Assembly: GCA_016758965.1 (NCBI GenBank) | Contig: JAEPRB010000343.1 | Coordinates: 1-33,742, forward strand | Length of the DNA: 33,742 bases | Reading direction: 5' to 3' | Source of the DNA: Circinella minor | Lineage: Eukaryota > Mucoromycota > Mucoromycetes > Mucorales > Lichtheimiaceae | Shown here: in pieces, positions 32,208-33,742 of the stretch | Position numbering within the stretch: the stretch's first letter is position 1 | Layout of the letters: each line of letters begins with the position of its first letter | Position numbers and translations under genes: made by a program | Notes under the pieces: model-generated | Told to the model about the DNA's origin: nothing | Seen by the model: the letters and a program-made list of their open reading frames with translations, nothing else | Database searches by the model: none

Positions 32208-32513
32208 GTCACAGCATATTCTAGAGACCATTTATCACACGCTATGCAGTGAATCTTTTGAAAAAATTCAAAAAATAAATTACAATTTGTTCTTCAGTTA
32301 ATACTAATAGTAAAAAGGAATTAATAAATGGACAAAAAAGTTGATACAGTGATTAAATATAAAATATATATAAGGACGGAGAAGATAATTAAAGGTAAAT
32401 AGGTATAAAAGAAAAAAAATGATGATAATAGAAAATGTACTAGTACTGTATAAAAATAAAGATAGGTGATAATTGAATAGAGAAAATACTATGAAGGCTG
32501 TAAAGCATGACAA
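32208..32513. other. AT-rich flank right of the DIRS element
   Basis: No gene. It separates the element end from the decayed gene to the right; a minus-strand open frame here (32304-32513) is low-complexity and ignored. Confidence 0.6.
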
Positions 32514-33623
32514 TTAATAAAAGTTGTTAGAGAGCATATACCATAAACTACCGAACTTGTTTATATTGATAATGTTATATTCTCTATTTTCACAATGGGT
32601 CTGTAAATCAACTACTTCAATCAAAGTTACTTCGTTTTTTTGACGTTCGATTGTTTTAATAATGGATGTACAGACTGGATTTCCGATTGAGTCTTTTTGA
32701 GTGTTACAGTATAATGATAGTGAAAATTGTGACCTATAGGCATAAACATTCTGACTTGAATGATCGGGCACTAGATCATATATATTGAAACCAAACTTAA
32801 TTTGATCCTCCAATGAGTTCCTAGTGACTGGATAGATCTTTACAATGCAAGCAAGTCTTAAACTATGTGAATAATGATCTTAAAAAAATCCAGTGACCCC
32901 TACTTTCATATCTTTGGAGGGATTGTTGTTATTAGTATACTCTCGATCATAACCAAGATACTGTTCTCGGAAATTTGGATGGTTGTCCAAATAGTGTTGA
33001 ATACCAGAACTAAGACTAACATGGGAATCACCATCTACCCACGTACCACCATCAATTACATGCTTAAACATCATTTGTCGTCCAAACAGCTCTAGAACAT
33101 CACGAGAAGGATTATGTCGATTCGTGGGGAAAATATGTTCGTGGATGAACTTATTGAACTGTTCACCTTTCTCTGATTCGGTATGAATTGCTGTTGCAAA
33201 GCGCTTTAAATCTTCTTTGAGGTGGTGGAGGTAATGTAGTTTGAGCGTTTTACTGATGATAGGCTGTTTTCGGGAATGTATTGTTGTGTTTTTAGGAAAT
33301 ACGTTTTCTATTAGGTTGATATGTGCTGTAAAATTGTCTAGTTTTCTTTGTATGAGTTCGCAATAAAAATCAAAGTTTTAATAAATCTTTCCCATATACA
33401 ACAATAAAACTAAATGGCCTTGAGCAACTAAGCAATTTCGCATAAGTACAAGCTTATATTTCTGATCTTCTGTCTTTCTACTCCACTCATTGTGAAGAAG
33501 GTCGTTGAATATAACAGGTAATTGTTGTGCCATAATCTTAAAGTCCCGCCCAACAAATGAAGTACTTTTCACCTGCAAACAATTCCCTAAGACACGACCA
33601 AAAGCTCTTGAACGATGTAACCC
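32514..33623 (-). pseudogene. Decayed gene of a multicopy fungal, transposon-associated-like family (3' part)
   Basis: One reading frame runs from 33623 to the stop at 32514-32516 (370 codons) but carries TAA at 33378-33380 and at 32880-32882. The frame is the same on both sides of each stop, so these are nonsense changes and not frameshifts. Readable parts include AFGRVLGNCLQ and TSFVGRDFKIMAQQLP, then KLHYLHHLKEDLKRFATAIH, ESEKGEQFNKFIHEH, NRHNPSRDVLELFGRQ and finally YNIININKFGSLWYML. The series LHxLxxxxxRF, ExxEQFN and NRxxPSRD resembles the C-terminal half of a large repeated protein family in fungi often found near transposons (possibly KDZ-type). I base this on memory, not on a search. 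The 5' part lies upstream, beyond a further TAA at 33624-33626 and probably off the window. The gene is probably dead. Confidence 0.55.
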
Positions 33624-33742
33624 TTACATAAACAACTTTTCTTATTTTCTATTTTTATACACGAATATTCTGAATATTTATTCATATAAGAATATTCTCA
33701 TTTCTATTACCTTTTTTCATAAATCAACCGATTGTACAACAA
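33624..33742. other. Right window edge upstream of the decayed gene
   Basis: AT-rich, contains near-repeats of GAATATTC. It could be an intron of the decayed gene (an acceptor-like TGTAAG at about 33624), but no donor gives an in-phase join within the window. Confidence 0.35.

Overview
The window looks like nuclear DNA of an early-diverging fungus, most likely Mucoromycota (Mucorales-like). The evidence is high AT content with long A/T homopolymers, host genes split by many short GT..AG introns (roughly 70-180 nt), fungal protein families (TVP18, short tropomyosin, PMP47/Ant1-type carrier, CHMP1/Did2) and a tyrosine-recombinase (DIRS) retrotransposon. The genus cannot be told from the sequence alone.

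Layout. Bases 1-6488 are gene-free, AT-rich, start with a 126-nt poly-T run and are rich in the palindrome TACGTA. From 6489 to 11654 three genes lie on the minus strand: a bacterial-type fumarase/aspartase-superfamily lyase (5 exons), a peroxisomal-type mitochondrial-carrier-family protein (3 exons) and a forkhead transcription factor (2 exons). A 4.8-kb gene-poor gap (11655-16479) separates the forkhead gene from a divergently transcribed homeodomain-like protein. A tight plus-strand run follows: CHMP1/Did2 (6 exons), an Asn/Ser-rich unknown protein (2 exons), TVP18 (9 exons), a short tropomyosin (3 exons) and a DUF202 membrane protein (3 exons). Exon joins were worked out by reading frame and splice sites; every gene joins in phase.

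After 2.7 kb of gene-poor DNA there is a nearly complete DIRS retrotransposon (27925-32207, coding on the minus strand). It has identical 92-bp inverted terminal repeats, an internal complementary region that rebuilds the circle junction, and gag, RT-RNase H and tyrosine recombinase genes. Its pol frame carries one in-frame TGA. A third reading frame runs open for 881 codons across gag and pol, which is the most unusual signal here. The right edge holds a decayed minus-strand gene with two in-frame TAA stops that resembles a multicopy fungal family often found near transposons.

The host genes have no evident shared pathway. Several serve endomembranes and cytoskeleton (ESCRT-III, Golgi TVP18, tropomyosin). 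The two transcription factors are independent single genes. The DIRS genes work together as one replication unit: Gag packages RNA, RT/RNase H copies it, and the recombinase integrates the circle.
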